The notes under the pieces are model-generated. The model ran no database searches and was not told the origin of the DNA. It saw nothing but the letters and a program-made list of their open reading frames with translations. From NCBI RefSeq assembly GCF_904061905.1, contig NZ_CAJFCI010000080.1, positions 186,001 to 250,000 on the forward strand: 64,000 nucleotides of DNA, in the 5' to 3' direction. Of this stretch, positions 17,887 through 25,835 are shown one piece after another; positions within the stretch are counted from its first letter, which is position 1; the number at the start of each line of letters is the position of its first letter. Made by a program: the position numbers and the translations under genes. Source of the DNA: Zestomonas carbonaria. GTDB lineage: Bacteria > Pseudomonadota > Gammaproteobacteria > Pseudomonadales > Pseudomonadaceae.

Positions 17887-18774
17887 TCAACGCAGTTGGC
17901 GCAGGGCCTCGATGCGTTGCTCCAGCGGCGGGTGGCTCATGAACAGGCTCTTCAGGCCGTGCTTGAGGCCGCCGTTGATGCCGAAGGCGGTCAGGCTGTC
18001 GGGCATGTGCACCGGTACCCCTTGCTCGGCGCGCAGGCGTTGCAGGGCGTTGATCATCGCGCCGGTGCCGGCCAGGCGGGCTCCGGCTTCGTCGGCGCGG
18101 AACTCGCGGCGACGCGAGAACCACATGACGATGGCGGTGGCGAGGATGCCCAGCACCAGTTCGGCGACGATGGTGGCGATGTAGAACGCCGGGCCACGGC
18201 CTTCCTCGGTCTTGAAGATGGCCTTGTCGACGAAGTTGCCGAAGATCCGCGCGAAGAACATCACGAAGGTGTTCACCACGCCCTGGATCAGCGCCAGGGT
18301 GACCATGTCGCCATTGGCGACGTGGCCGATCTCGTGGGCCAGCACGGCGCGCACTTCATCCGGCGAGAAGCGCTCGAGCAGGCCCTGGCTGACGGCGACC
18401 AGCGCGTCGTTCTTGTTCCAGCCGGTGGCGAAGGCGTTGGATTCGTAGGCGGGGAAGATGCCGACTTCCGGCATCTTGATGCCGGCTTCGCGGGACAGTT
18501 CCTCGACGGTTTGCAGCAGCCACTGTTCGTGGCGGGTGCGCGGCTGGCTGATGATCTGGGTGCCGGTGCTCATCTTCGCCATCCATTTGGAGATGAACAG
18601 CGAGAACAGCGAGCCGGCGAAGCCGAACACGCCGCAGAACACCAGAAGTTGCTGCAGGTCCAGATCGACCCCGTTGGCCGCCATGAACCCATCGAAGCCG
18701 AGCAGGCTGAGGGTGATGCTGGCGATCAGGATCACCGCCAGGTTGGTGGCCAGGAACAGCAGGATGCGCATCAT
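17887..18774 (-). CDS. htpX: HtpX, membrane zinc metalloprotease
   Basis: This 295-residue inner-membrane protease degrades misfolded membrane proteins together with FtsH. It has two N-terminal helices (residues about 4-25 and 40-62), the zinc-binding HEIGH motif in VLAHEIGHVANGD at about residue 146, two more hydrophobic segments (about 160-215) and the third zinc ligand in RRREFRADE. The MMRILLFLATN start follows GAGGAG. In many bacteria htpX responds to envelope stress; no clear operator is visible here. Confidence 0.96.
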   Translation of the reverse strand: MMRILLFLATNLAVILIASITLSLLGFDGFMAANGVDLDLQQLLVFCGVFGFAGSLFSLFISKWMAKMSTGTQIISQPRTRHEQWLLQTVEELSREAGIKMPEVGIFPAYESNAFATGWNKNDALVAVSQGLLERFSPDEVRAVLAHEIGHVANGDMVTLALIQGVVNTFVMFFARIFGNFVDKAIFKTEEGRGPAFYIATIVAELVLGILATAIVMWFSRRREFRADEAGARLAGTGAMINALQRLRAEQGVPVHMPDSLTAFGINGGLKHGLKSLFMSHPPLEQRIEALRQLR

Positions 18775-19014
18775 GGTGTAAAGCTTCTCCTCACGGCGAA
18801 AAAACAGAGTTGTTTAAGTATGCGGGCTATATAAGGGTGCCCCTATGACCGTTCAAGCCGTGCACTATTTCAAACTATGTCGCCTGGCGGGTTCCTGAAA
18901 AACCGACGGTGGCGTCAAGGCCGCGCCGGGACAGGCCTTGCGCAGCTCATGCAGGGCCCGCGGGTTGCGCTTGCCCGGCCATTTCTTTCTGCGCTGGTTG
19001 CCCTGCCGTGTTGT

Positions 19015-19464
19015 TCAACGCTCGGCCGGGCCGCTCTGCGACGGCTCGAACAGCAGCCGGGCCAAGCGGGCGACCCGCTCGCTGTGCCGGCTGGACAGCG
19101 CCTCGCGCAGTTGGTGGGCGAGGCTGGCCTGGACCCGGCGCACGCTGGCCGGCAGCGGTTCGCCGTCGCGCACGGCGTGGGGAACGGCGCGCGACAGGCG
19201 CAGGAAGCCCTTCTCGGTGAGCACCGCCTGGTCCAGGGCGTCGTAGGCGATGGTCGACTCGTAGCGCAGGTAGCCTTCGTCGGCCAGCCACAGCAGGGCG
19301 CCCAGGCAGCTCTGGTGGCGTTTGCTCGGCAGGCCGAACTCGTCCGGCTCCTCGCGGCCGATCAGGTCCTCGACGTACAGCGCGACCTTGCGCGGGAAGG
19401 CCTGGTAGAGCGCCAGCAGGCCAGCCGCGCAGTCCTTGTAGAAGTCGTCGATCTGCAGGTCCAT
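19015..19464 (-). CDS. Conserved hypothetical protein of the alaA operon
   Basis: This 149-residue protein starts MDLQIDDFYKDCAAGLLALY and contains FPRKVALYVEDLIG, LGALLWLADEGYLRYES and LTEKGFLRLSRAVP. The last two look like a winged-helix-type fold, but I recognise no named family. It is soluble, with no signal or membrane segment. It lies 17 bp downstream of the aminotransferase gene on the same strand, so it is probably co-transcribed with it. The function is unknown. Confidence 0.72.
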   Translation of the reverse strand: MDLQIDDFYKDCAAGLLALYQAFPRKVALYVEDLIGREEPDEFGLPSKRHQSCLGALLWLADEGYLRYESTIAYDALDQAVLTEKGFLRLSRAVPHAVRDGEPLPASVRRVQASLAHQLREALSSRHSERVARLARLLFEPSQSGPAER

Positions 19465-19481
19465 ACGGGCGCCGTCGCGGG

Positions 19482-20693
19482 TTACTGGCGGTAGGACTTG
19501 AGGAAGTTGCCGATGCGCCCGATGGCCTGTTCCAGGTCATCGACGCGGGGCAGGGTAACGACCCGGAAGTGATCCGGCCATGGCCAGTTGAAGGCGGTGC
19601 CCTGGACGATCAGCAGCTTCTCGGAGAGCAGCAGGTCGAGGACGAACTTCTCGTCGTTGTGGATCGGGCAGATCTTCGGGTCGATCTTCGGGAAGGCGTA
19701 GAGCGCGCCCATCGGCTTGACGCAGCTCACCCCGGGGATGTCGTTGAGCAGTTCCCAGGCGCGGTTGCGCTGTTCGTACAGTCGGCCCATCGGCAGCACC
19801 AGGTCGTTGATGCTCTGGTAGCCGCCCAGCGCGGTCTGGATCGCATGCTGGCTGGGCACGTTCGCGCACAGGCGCATGTTGGCGAGGATGTCCAGGCCCT
19901 CGATGTAGCTCTGCGCCTTGTGCTTGGGCCCGGAGATCGCCACCCAGCCGGAGCGGAAGCCGGCCACCCGGTAGGACTTGGACAGGCCGTTGAAGGTCAG
20001 GCAGAGCACGTCCGGCGCCAGCGAGGCGGTGGAGATGTGCTGCGCGTCGTCGTAGAGGATCTTGTCGTAGATCTCGTCGGAGAAGATCACCAGGTTGTGC
20101 TGGCGGGCCAGTTCGACGATGTCCTGCAGGACCTCTCTCGAGTACACGGCGCCAGTCGGGTTGTTCGGGTTGATCAGCACCAGTGCCTTGGTGTTGCTGG
20201 TGATCTTCGCCTTCATGTCGGCGATGTCAGGGAACCAGCCGGCCTGCTCGTCGCACAGGTAGTGCACCGGCTTGCCGCCGGCCAGCGCCACGGCGGCGGT
20301 CCACAGCGGGTAGTCGGGGGCCGGGATCAGCACTTCGTCGCTGTTGTTGAGCAGCGCCTGCATGGCCATCACGATCAGCTCGGAAACGCCGTTGCCCAGG
20401 TAGATGTCCTCGATGCCGACGCCTTCCACCTGCTTCTGCTGGTAGTACTGCATCACCGCCTTGCGCGCGCTGAACAGGCCCTTGGAGTCGCTGTAGCCCT
20501 GGGCGGTGGGCAGGTTGCGGATCACGTCCTGGAGGATTTCCTCCGGCGCCTCGAAACCGAACGGCGCGGGATTGCCGATGTTCAGCTTGAGGATGCGGTG
20601 GCCTTCTTCTTCCAGACGCTTGGCGTGCTTGAGCACCGGGCCGCGAATGTCGTAGCAGACGTTGGCGAGCTTGTTGGATTTGCTGACCTGCAT
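19482..20693 (-). CDS. alaA: AlaA-type pyridoxal-phosphate aminotransferase (glutamate-pyruvate)
   Basis: This 403-residue class I/II aminotransferase most resembles AlaA, which makes alanine from pyruvate and glutamate. Hallmarks are YDIRGPVLKHAKRLEEEGH at the N-terminus, LVLINPNNPTGAVYS, FSDEIYDKI and the PLP lysine in FNGLSKSYRVAGFRSGW at about residues 235-251. The open frame runs far upstream, but MQVSKSNKLA matches the family start. It diverges from msrB. The small downstream gene is probably in the same operon. Confidence 0.92.
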   Translation of the reverse strand: MQVSKSNKLANVCYDIRGPVLKHAKRLEEEGHRILKLNIGNPAPFGFEAPEEILQDVIRNLPTAQGYSDSKGLFSARKAVMQYYQQKQVEGVGIEDIYLGNGVSELIVMAMQALLNNSDEVLIPAPDYPLWTAAVALAGGKPVHYLCDEQAGWFPDIADMKAKITSNTKALVLINPNNPTGAVYSREVLQDIVELARQHNLVIFSDEIYDKILYDDAQHISTASLAPDVLCLTFNGLSKSYRVAGFRSGWVAISGPKHKAQSYIEGLDILANMRLCANVPSQHAIQTALGGYQSINDLVLPMGRLYEQRNRAWELLNDIPGVSCVKPMGALYAFPKIDPKICPIHNDEKFVLDLLLSEKLLIVQGTAFNWPWPDHFRVVTLPRVDDLEQAIGRIGNFLKSYRQ

Positions 20694-20873
20694 GTAGGGA
20701 GTCCTGAAATTGAGCGAACGCCGCAGAAAAGGCCGGGTGCGAGACGGCTGGAGACGGCTTGGCAGCCTGTAGCGCGGCTGACAGACTGGGGTCTGAAAAA
20801 TGCCGCAATCATACGTGCGGCCCGATTTCCGGAAAAGGGACCGGGCCGCTTTTTTAGAACACGAGGTAAGCCC

Positions 20874-21275
20874 ATGGAAAAGCTCGACAAACCCCTGGAA
20901 GCCTGGCGTGAGGAGCTCAGCGATACGCAGTTCCACATCTGCCGCCTGGGTGGTACGGAGCGCGCGTTCACCGGCGAGTACTACGCCACCAAGACCCCTG
21001 GCCTGTACCGCTGCGCCTGTTGCGGGAACGCCCTGTTCGATTCCGACACCAAGTACGATTCCGGCAGCGGCTGGCCGAGCTACTTCCAGCCGGTTTCCGC
21101 CGAGTCGATCAGCGAGCATGAGGATTTCAGCCACGGCATGCACCGTATCGAAGTGAAGTGCGCCAAGTGCGATGCCCACCTCGGCCATGTCTTCCCAGAC
21201 GGGCCGGCGCCGACCGGGTTGCGTTACTGCATCAATTCGGCGTCGTTGAGGTTGGAGCCGCGGGAGGTCGAGTAG
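20874..21275 (+). CDS. msrB: Peptide methionine (R)-S-oxide reductase MsrB
   Basis: This 133-residue enzyme repairs protein-bound methionine-R-sulfoxide. The catalytic Cys119 is in GLRYCINSASL. Zinc-site cysteines appear in RCACCG (Cys47 and Cys50) and CAKC (Cys96, Cys99). SGSGWPSYF and HLGHVFPDGP are further hallmarks. The start has GAGGTAAG upstream. The divergent region shared with alaA contains a small palindrome CCGCA/TGCGG at 20803-20820. Two other oxidant-defence genes, gpx and the free-methionine-sulfoxide reductase, follow within 3 kb. Confidence 0.95.
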   Translation: MEKLDKPLEAWREELSDTQFHICRLGGTERAFTGEYYATKTPGLYRCACCGNALFDSDTKYDSGSGWPSYFQPVSAESISEHEDFSHGMHRIEVKCAKCDAHLGHVFPDGPAPTGLRYCINSASLRLEPREVE

Positions 21276-21322
21276 GCGGTTGGGGCGTGGAGCTGGATGC
21301 AAAGCTCGCTCCCTCACCCTAG

Positions 21323-21415
21323 CCTCTCCCGGAGGGAGAGGGGACTGATCGAGGCTGCGGTCAGGCGAGGATGTCAAGGCCGGGCCTCGTAACTCCCTCT
21401 CCCCTTGGGAGAGGG
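21323..21415. repeat. Two GGGAGAGG-family hairpins downstream of msrB
   Basis: CCTCTCCC/GGGAGAGG hairpins occur at 21323-21341 and 21395-21415 between msrB and gpx. They belong to the interspersed family also seen at 5.3, 27.1-27.3, 31.6 and 40.5 kb, and probably separate the two transcripts. Confidence 0.75.
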
Positions 21416-21469
21416 CTGGGTGAGGGGCGGACTTGCCGGCAGATATGTCATTCAAGCAATCCAGTAACC

Positions 21470-21498
21470 TGCAATTAAATTGCACGCAATCCAATTGC
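21470..21498. promoter_or_regulatory. Candidate OspR operator upstream of gpx-ospR
   Basis: Two adjacent palindromes precede gpx: TGCAATTAAATTGCA at 21470-21484 (7-bp arms around one base) and GCAATCCAATTGC at 21486-21498 (5-bp arms). Their shared GCAAT/ATTGC arms and their spacing look like a tandem operator for a MarR dimer. OspR, encoded as the second gene, is the natural candidate (inference). Confidence 0.65.
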
Positions 21499-21542
21499 TC
21501 GCTATCTTATCGACCTTTCCTACCCTCCCAGGAGCCACCACC

Positions 21543-22028
21543 ATGGCCGATTCGCTTCTTGACATCCCGGTCGCCACCATCAAGGGCGAGCAGAAAACCC
21601 TTGCCGATTTCGGTGCCAAGGCCCTGCTGGTGGTCAACACCGCCAGCCAGTGCGGTTTCACGCCGCAATACCAGGGCCTGGAAGCCCTCTGGCAGCAGTA
21701 CAGGGACCGCGGCCTGGTGGTGCTCGGCTTTCCCTGCAACCAGTTCGGCAAGCAGGAGCCGGGTGATGAGGGCGCCATCAGCCAGTTCTGCGAGCTGAAC
21801 TTCGGCGTCAGTTTCCCGCTGTTCAAGAAGATCGAGGTCAACGGCGTCGGCGCCCACCCGTTGTACGTCCAGCTCAAGAAGCGCGCGCCGGGCCTGCTCG
21901 GTAGCCAGGCGATCAAATGGAACTTCACCAAGTTCCTCATCGACGGCGAGGGCCGGGAGATCAAGCGTTTCGCGCCGACCACCAAGCCCGAGGCGCTGAA
22001 AACCGAGATCGAAGCCCTGCTGAAATGA
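21543..22028 (+). CDS. Glutathione peroxidase-family thiol peroxidase
   Basis: This 161-residue cytoplasmic peroxidase of the GPx/BsaA family has the peroxidatic Cys37 in VNTASQCGFTPQY, a second Cys65 in FPCNQFGKQEPG, a third Cys83 and the catalytic WNFTKF segment near the C-terminus. Such bacterial enzymes are usually thioredoxin-dependent. The start has a CAGGAG site. Its stop overlaps the ATG of ospR by 4 bp, so enzyme and regulator form one coupled operon, with a tandem palindromic operator upstream. Confidence 0.93.
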   Translation: MADSLLDIPVATIKGEQKTLADFGAKALLVVNTASQCGFTPQYQGLEALWQQYRDRGLVVLGFPCNQFGKQEPGDEGAISQFCELNFGVSFPLFKKIEVNGVGAHPLYVQLKKRAPGLLGSQAIKWNFTKFLIDGEGREIKRFAPTTKPEALKTEIEALLK

Positions 22029-22492
22029 GCGAGCTGCCTCCGGAACTGGCCTCGCTGCAACTCGACGACCAGTTGTGCTTCAAGCTGTACGCGTCCTCGC
22101 GCGCGGTGATCCGCGCCTACAAGCCGATGCTCGACGAGCTCGGCCTGACCTACCCGCAGTACCTGGCGATGCTGGTGCTCTGGGAATGGCAGGACAAACC
22201 GCCGGAGCAGCCCACGGTCAAGGCCCTGGGCGAGCGCCTGCTGCTCGACTCCGGCACCCTGACGCCGTTGCTCAAGCGCTTGCAGCAACTGGGACTGGTC
22301 GAGCGTCGGCGGGCGTTGCACGACGAGCGCGAGGTGCACCTGTACCTCAGCGAGGCGGGGCGGCGCCTGCGTGATCGGGTGCCGCCGCTGAAGGGGCGGT
22401 TGCTCTGCGACAGCGGTATCGCCATCGAGGAACTGCGCGAGTTGCGCGCGCTGCTCGGCGGGCTGCTGGATCGCCTGCTCGCCGCTTCCTGA
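22025..22492 (+). CDS. ospR: OspR, MarR/OhrR-family oxidative stress regulator
   Basis: This 155-residue MarR-type repressor resembles OhrR along its whole length. The sensing cysteine is Cys18 in DDQLCFKLY, with a partner at Cys128 in RLLCDSG. The helix-turn-helix and wing lie at about residues 62-105 (ALGERLLLDSGTLTPLLKRL). In P. aeruginosa OspR represses its own operon with the adjacent peroxidase and responds to oxidation. The second gene position, the ATGA overlap with gpx and the upstream palindromes fit that role here. Confidence 0.9.
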   Translation: MSELPPELASLQLDDQLCFKLYASSRAVIRAYKPMLDELGLTYPQYLAMLVLWEWQDKPPEQPTVKALGERLLLDSGTLTPLLKRLQQLGLVERRRALHDEREVHLYLSEAGRRLRDRVPPLKGRLLCDSGIAIEELRELRALLGGLLDRLLAAS

Positions 22493-22618
22493 GGTGGATT
22501 GGCGGTTGCCGGCGGGCGGTGCGCTGGCATAATCGGACTCTTTCGAAGCGGGCCGGCCCATCCCCGGGATGCGGCGCAATGCCGATGGCCAGTCCGCCGA
22601 TCCGCCAAGGAGTGAACC

Positions 22619-23509
22619 GTGGATTCCCGCCTGAACGCTTTTCTCGAACGTGCCGAGGCCGTGCTGGCCCGCCTGGAACCCTTGCTGCCGACGCCGCGCG
22701 TGATGATCGACTGGGAGCGCTGCCTGGCGGCGCGCTGGCATCGCGAAGGGCAGGGCGGCTACTTGCAGCCGCTGGAGGTCAACCTGGACCTGCGCCTGGA
22801 CGACCTGCTCGGCATCGATCGCCAGCGCGACCAGTTGGCCCGCAACACTCGCCAGTTCGTCGATGGCCTGCCGGCCAACCACGCGCTGCTGTGGGGCGCG
22901 CGCGGTACCGGCAAGTCGTCGCTGGTCCGTGCGCTGCTGGCCGAGCATGCCGGCGCGGGCCTGCGCCTGATCGAGATCGAACGCGACCACCTGGCCGACC
23001 TGCCGCGCGTGGTGGAGCAACTGGCCAAGCTGCCGCAGCGCTTCGTGCTGTTCTGCGACGACCTGTCGTTCGAAGCCGGCGAGGGCGACTACCGGGTGCT
23101 GAAGAGCGTGCTCGACGGTTCCCTGGAGCGGGCGCCGGACAACGTGCTGCTCTATGCCACGTCCAACCGCCGCCATCTGGTGCCGGAGAAGCAGACCGAC
23201 AACGAGAACTGGCAGATGGTCGACGGCGAACTGCACCCCACCGAGGCGGTGGAGGACAAGATCGCGCTGTCCGACCGTTTCGGCCTGTGGCTGTCGTTCT
23301 ACCCCTTCACCCAGGATCATTTCCTCGACGTGGTGCGCCACTGGGTCGGCGTCATGGCCGAGACCGCCCGGCTGGACTGGGTGTGGGACGAGGCACTGGA
23401 GAAGGAGGCGATCCGCTGGGCGCTGGGACGCGGTAACCGCAACGGTCGCTGCGCCTACCAGTTCGCCCGCTTCTGGGTCGGCCGCCAACTGCTGGGGGTA
23501 CAGGCATGA
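22619..23509 (+). CDS. DUF815 AAA+-type ATPase
   Basis: This 296-residue protein has a Walker A in LLWGARGTGKSSL at about residues 91-103 and a Walker B in FVLFCDDLSF at about 142-151. DGSLERAPDNVLLYATSNRR follows, as in the DUF815 family of AAA+ ATPases. Its biological role is unknown. The probable start is GTG at 22619, with AAGGAG close upstream. It overlaps the next gene by 4 bp, so the two are translationally coupled. Confidence 0.85.
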   Translation: MDSRLNAFLERAEAVLARLEPLLPTPRVMIDWERCLAARWHREGQGGYLQPLEVNLDLRLDDLLGIDRQRDQLARNTRQFVDGLPANHALLWGARGTGKSSLVRALLAEHAGAGLRLIEIERDHLADLPRVVEQLAKLPQRFVLFCDDLSFEAGEGDYRVLKSVLDGSLERAPDNVLLYATSNRRHLVPEKQTDNENWQMVDGELHPTEAVEDKIALSDRFGLWLSFYPFTQDHFLDVVRHWVGVMAETARLDWVWDEALEKEAIRWALGRGNRNGRCAYQFARFWVGRQLLGVQA

Positions 23510-23985
23510 TCGAACTACCGCGCGATTCGGGCCTCTCGGGCTACACACTGCTGGCGGCGCAACTGGAAGCGTTGCTGGCCGACGAGCGCGACCTGGTCGC
23601 CAACGCGTCGCAGTTCGCCGCCTTCCTGTTCCACGAGGTGGAGGGCCTGAACTGGGCTGGTTTCTACCTGGCACGTGGCGACGAGCTGGTGCTTGGGCCG
23701 TTCCAGGGGCGGGTGGCCTGCGTGCGCATCCCCCTGGGCAGGGGCGTGTGCGGCACGGCGGCGGCCAGCCGGCAGACCCAGCGGGTCGATGACGTGCATG
23801 CCTTCCCTGGGCACATCGCCTGCGACAGCGCGTCGAACAGCGAGCTGGTCATCCCGCTGGTGAAGGACGGCCGGCTGATCGGCGTGCTGGACCTAGACAG
23901 CCCCTTGCCGGCGCGTTTCAGCGAGGCCGACCAGCAGGGACTGGAAGCCCTGGCGGCGATCTTCCTGCGCTTGACCGACTGCTGA
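23506..23985 (+). CDS. msrC: GAF-domain free methionine-(R)-sulfoxide reductase (fRMsr)
   Basis: This 159-residue single-GAF protein reduces free methionine-R-sulfoxide. The three conserved cysteines are present as Cys72 (VACVRIP), Cys82 (GVCGTAA) and Cys106 (HIACDSASNSE), with the same spacing as the E. coli enzyme. NWAGFYLARG in the N-terminal part is another hallmark. It is coupled to the DUF815 ATPase gene by a 4-bp overlap. With msrB and gpx nearby, this stretch is rich in methionine-sulfoxide and peroxide repair. Confidence 0.9.
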   Translation: MIELPRDSGLSGYTLLAAQLEALLADERDLVANASQFAAFLFHEVEGLNWAGFYLARGDELVLGPFQGRVACVRIPLGRGVCGTAAASRQTQRVDDVHAFPGHIACDSASNSELVIPLVKDGRLIGVLDLDSPLPARFSEADQQGLEALAAIFLRLTDC

Positions 23986-24458
23986 GACCCTGACGCTTCA
24001 GTTCGGACTCTTCGAGCGCCGGGAGCGATCGGTGTCGCTCCTGGGTTGGTGCGTGCGCAGCCTATGGAAACTGGCGCTCACCGTATTTCCCCTGTTTCTT
24101 CCTTTCTTTCTTGGGCCTCGCTCTTTTTCTGGGTCCCCGCGTTAGCGGCGGCCCGCGTAGGGGGATGACAGGGGGGGGGGACACCGAGCGTGCCCCAACC
24201 CCGTCATTCCCGCGAACGCGGGAACCCAATGAACTCGCATCTCCTCCATCCAGGTCCGTTTGGACATTTCCACGTCGCAAATAGGCAAATGACGGCCATG
24301 GGCCTTGCGCACAATCGGTCGCAACAGGGCGGAATCGACTGGCGGTGCCATCCCCTTCGAACCGCTGGCTGCAGCGGAATGCGGAGGTGACGGCCCGCCC
24401 TGTACGACCCGGCCCACCACGACAAGAGCGACCTCAGGTTGTCGCAGGGAGATCAGCG
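23986..24458. repeat. Upstream region of glyA with a CGTCATTCCCGCGAACGCGGG repeat pair
   Basis: These 473 bp hold no convincing gene. An inverted repeat pair lies at 24129-24230: TGGGTCCCCGCGTTAGCGG on the left and GTCATTCCCGCGAACGCGGG on the right, with a G run between. A similar pair is at 39321-39405. The last 200 bp before glyA should hold the promoter of the glyA-sox operon, which in P. aeruginosa is controlled by GbdR and SouR; I could not place their sites. No glycine-riboswitch fold was seen. Confidence 0.6.
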
Positions 24459-25712
24459 ATGTTCAGCAAGCACGACCAGATCCAGGGCTACGACGATGAA
24501 CTGCTCGGCGCCATCCTCGACGAGGAGCGTCGCCAGGAGCGCCATATCGAGCTGATCGCCTCGGAGAACTACACCAGCAAGCGCGTCATGGAAGCCCAGG
24601 GCAGCGGGCTGACCAACAAGTACGCCGAAGGCTATCCGGGCAAGCGTTACTACGGTGGCTGCGAGCATGTCGACGTGGTCGAGCAGATCGCCATCGACCG
24701 CGCCAAGGAACTGTTCGGCGCCGACTACGCCAACGTCCAGCCGCACTCCGGTTCCTCGGCCAACAGCGCGGTGTACCTGGCGCTGCTCGACGCCGGCGAC
24801 ACCATCCTCGGCATGAGCCTGGCCCACGGCGGCCACCTGACCCACGGCGCCAAGGTCAGTTCCTCCGGCAAGCTGTACAACGCCGTGCAGTACGGCCTGG
24901 ATACCGACACCGGGCTGATCGACTACGACGAGGTCGAGCGCCTGGCCGTCGAGCACAAGCCAAAGATGATCGTCGCCGGTTTCTCGGCCTACTCGAAGAC
25001 CCTCGACTTCCCGCGCTTCCGCGCCATCGCCGACAAGGTCGGCGCCTACCTGTTCGTCGACATGGCCCACGTCGCCGGCCTGGTCGCGGCGGGGCTGTAC
25101 CCGAACCCGCTGCCCTATGCCGACGTGGTCACCACCACCACCCACAAGACCCTGCGTGGCCCGCGTGGCGGCCTGATCCTCGCCCGCAAGAACGAGGAGA
25201 TCGAGAAGAAGCTCAACTCGGCGGTGTTCCCCGGCGCCCAGGGCGGCCCGCTGATGCACGTGATCGCCGCCAAGGCGGTGTGCTTCAAGGAGGCGCTGGA
25301 GCCGGGCTTCAAGGACTACCAGCGGCAGGTGATCAAGAACGCCCAGACCATGGCCCAGGTGTTCGTCGAGCGCGGCTACGACGTGGTCTCCGGCGGCACC
25401 GACAACCACCTGTTCCTGGTCAGCCTGATCCGCCAGGGCATCACCGGCAAGGACGCCGACGCGGCGCTCGGCCGGGCCGGGATCACGGTGAACAAGAACG
25501 CGGTGCCCAACGACCCGCAGTCGCCGTTCGTCACCTCCGGCCTGCGCATCGGCACTCCGGCGATCACCACCCGTGGCTTCAAGGAGGCGCAGAGCGCCGA
25601 ACTGGCCGGCTGGATCTGCGACATCCTCGACCACCTCGGCGATGCCGACGTCGAGGCGCGGGTGGCCGTGCAGGTCGCGGGGCTGTGCGCGGACTACCCG
25701 GTGTACCGCTAA
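24459..25712 (+). CDS. glyA: Serine hydroxymethyltransferase
   Basis: This 417-residue PLP enzyme interconverts serine and glycine with tetrahydrofolate one-carbon transfer. Hallmarks are ELIASENYTSKRVMEAQGS at the N-terminus, NVQPHSGSSANSAVY and the PLP lysine in VVTTTTHKTLRGPRGG at about residue 229. The start MFSKHDQIQGYD has an AGGGAG site; the open frame extends upstream. It leads the soxBDAG cluster and would combine glycine with the methylene-THF made by sarcosine oxidase to give serine, which sdaB (45.2 kb) converts to pyruvate. Confidence 0.96.
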   Translation: MFSKHDQIQGYDDELLGAILDEERRQERHIELIASENYTSKRVMEAQGSGLTNKYAEGYPGKRYYGGCEHVDVVEQIAIDRAKELFGADYANVQPHSGSSANSAVYLALLDAGDTILGMSLAHGGHLTHGAKVSSSGKLYNAVQYGLDTDTGLIDYDEVERLAVEHKPKMIVAGFSAYSKTLDFPRFRAIADKVGAYLFVDMAHVAGLVAAGLYPNPLPYADVVTTTTHKTLRGPRGGLILARKNEEIEKKLNSAVFPGAQGGPLMHVIAAKAVCFKEALEPGFKDYQRQVIKNAQTMAQVFVERGYDVVSGGTDNHLFLVSLIRQGITGKDADAALGRAGITVNKNAVPNDPQSPFVTSGLRIGTPAITTRGFKEAQSAELAGWICDILDHLGDADVEARVAVQVAGLCADYPVYR

Positions 25713-25733
25713 AAGCCGAGCAAGCCGCTGAAG

Positions 25734-25780
25734 GCTGGACGCTGAACGACAGGCATACGCCGCACGCTCTTTCGTCCAGC
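25734..25780. repeat. Inverted repeat between glyA and soxB
   Basis: GCTGGACG at 25734-25741 pairs with CGTCCAGC at 25773-25780, forming a hairpin with a 31-nt loop in the 123-bp gap between glyA and soxB. It may affect read-through or mRNA processing. Confidence 0.5.
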
Positions 25781-25835
25781 TTTCCAGCCTCCGGCGCCTG
25801 TCGACGAGGGGCATCATTTTTAGGAGCCAGCACCC

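Noticed and set aside
23986..24458. Glycine riboswitch before glyA
   Set aside because: I looked for a gcv-type tandem aptamer before glyA and before sdaB and saw no matching conserved cores.
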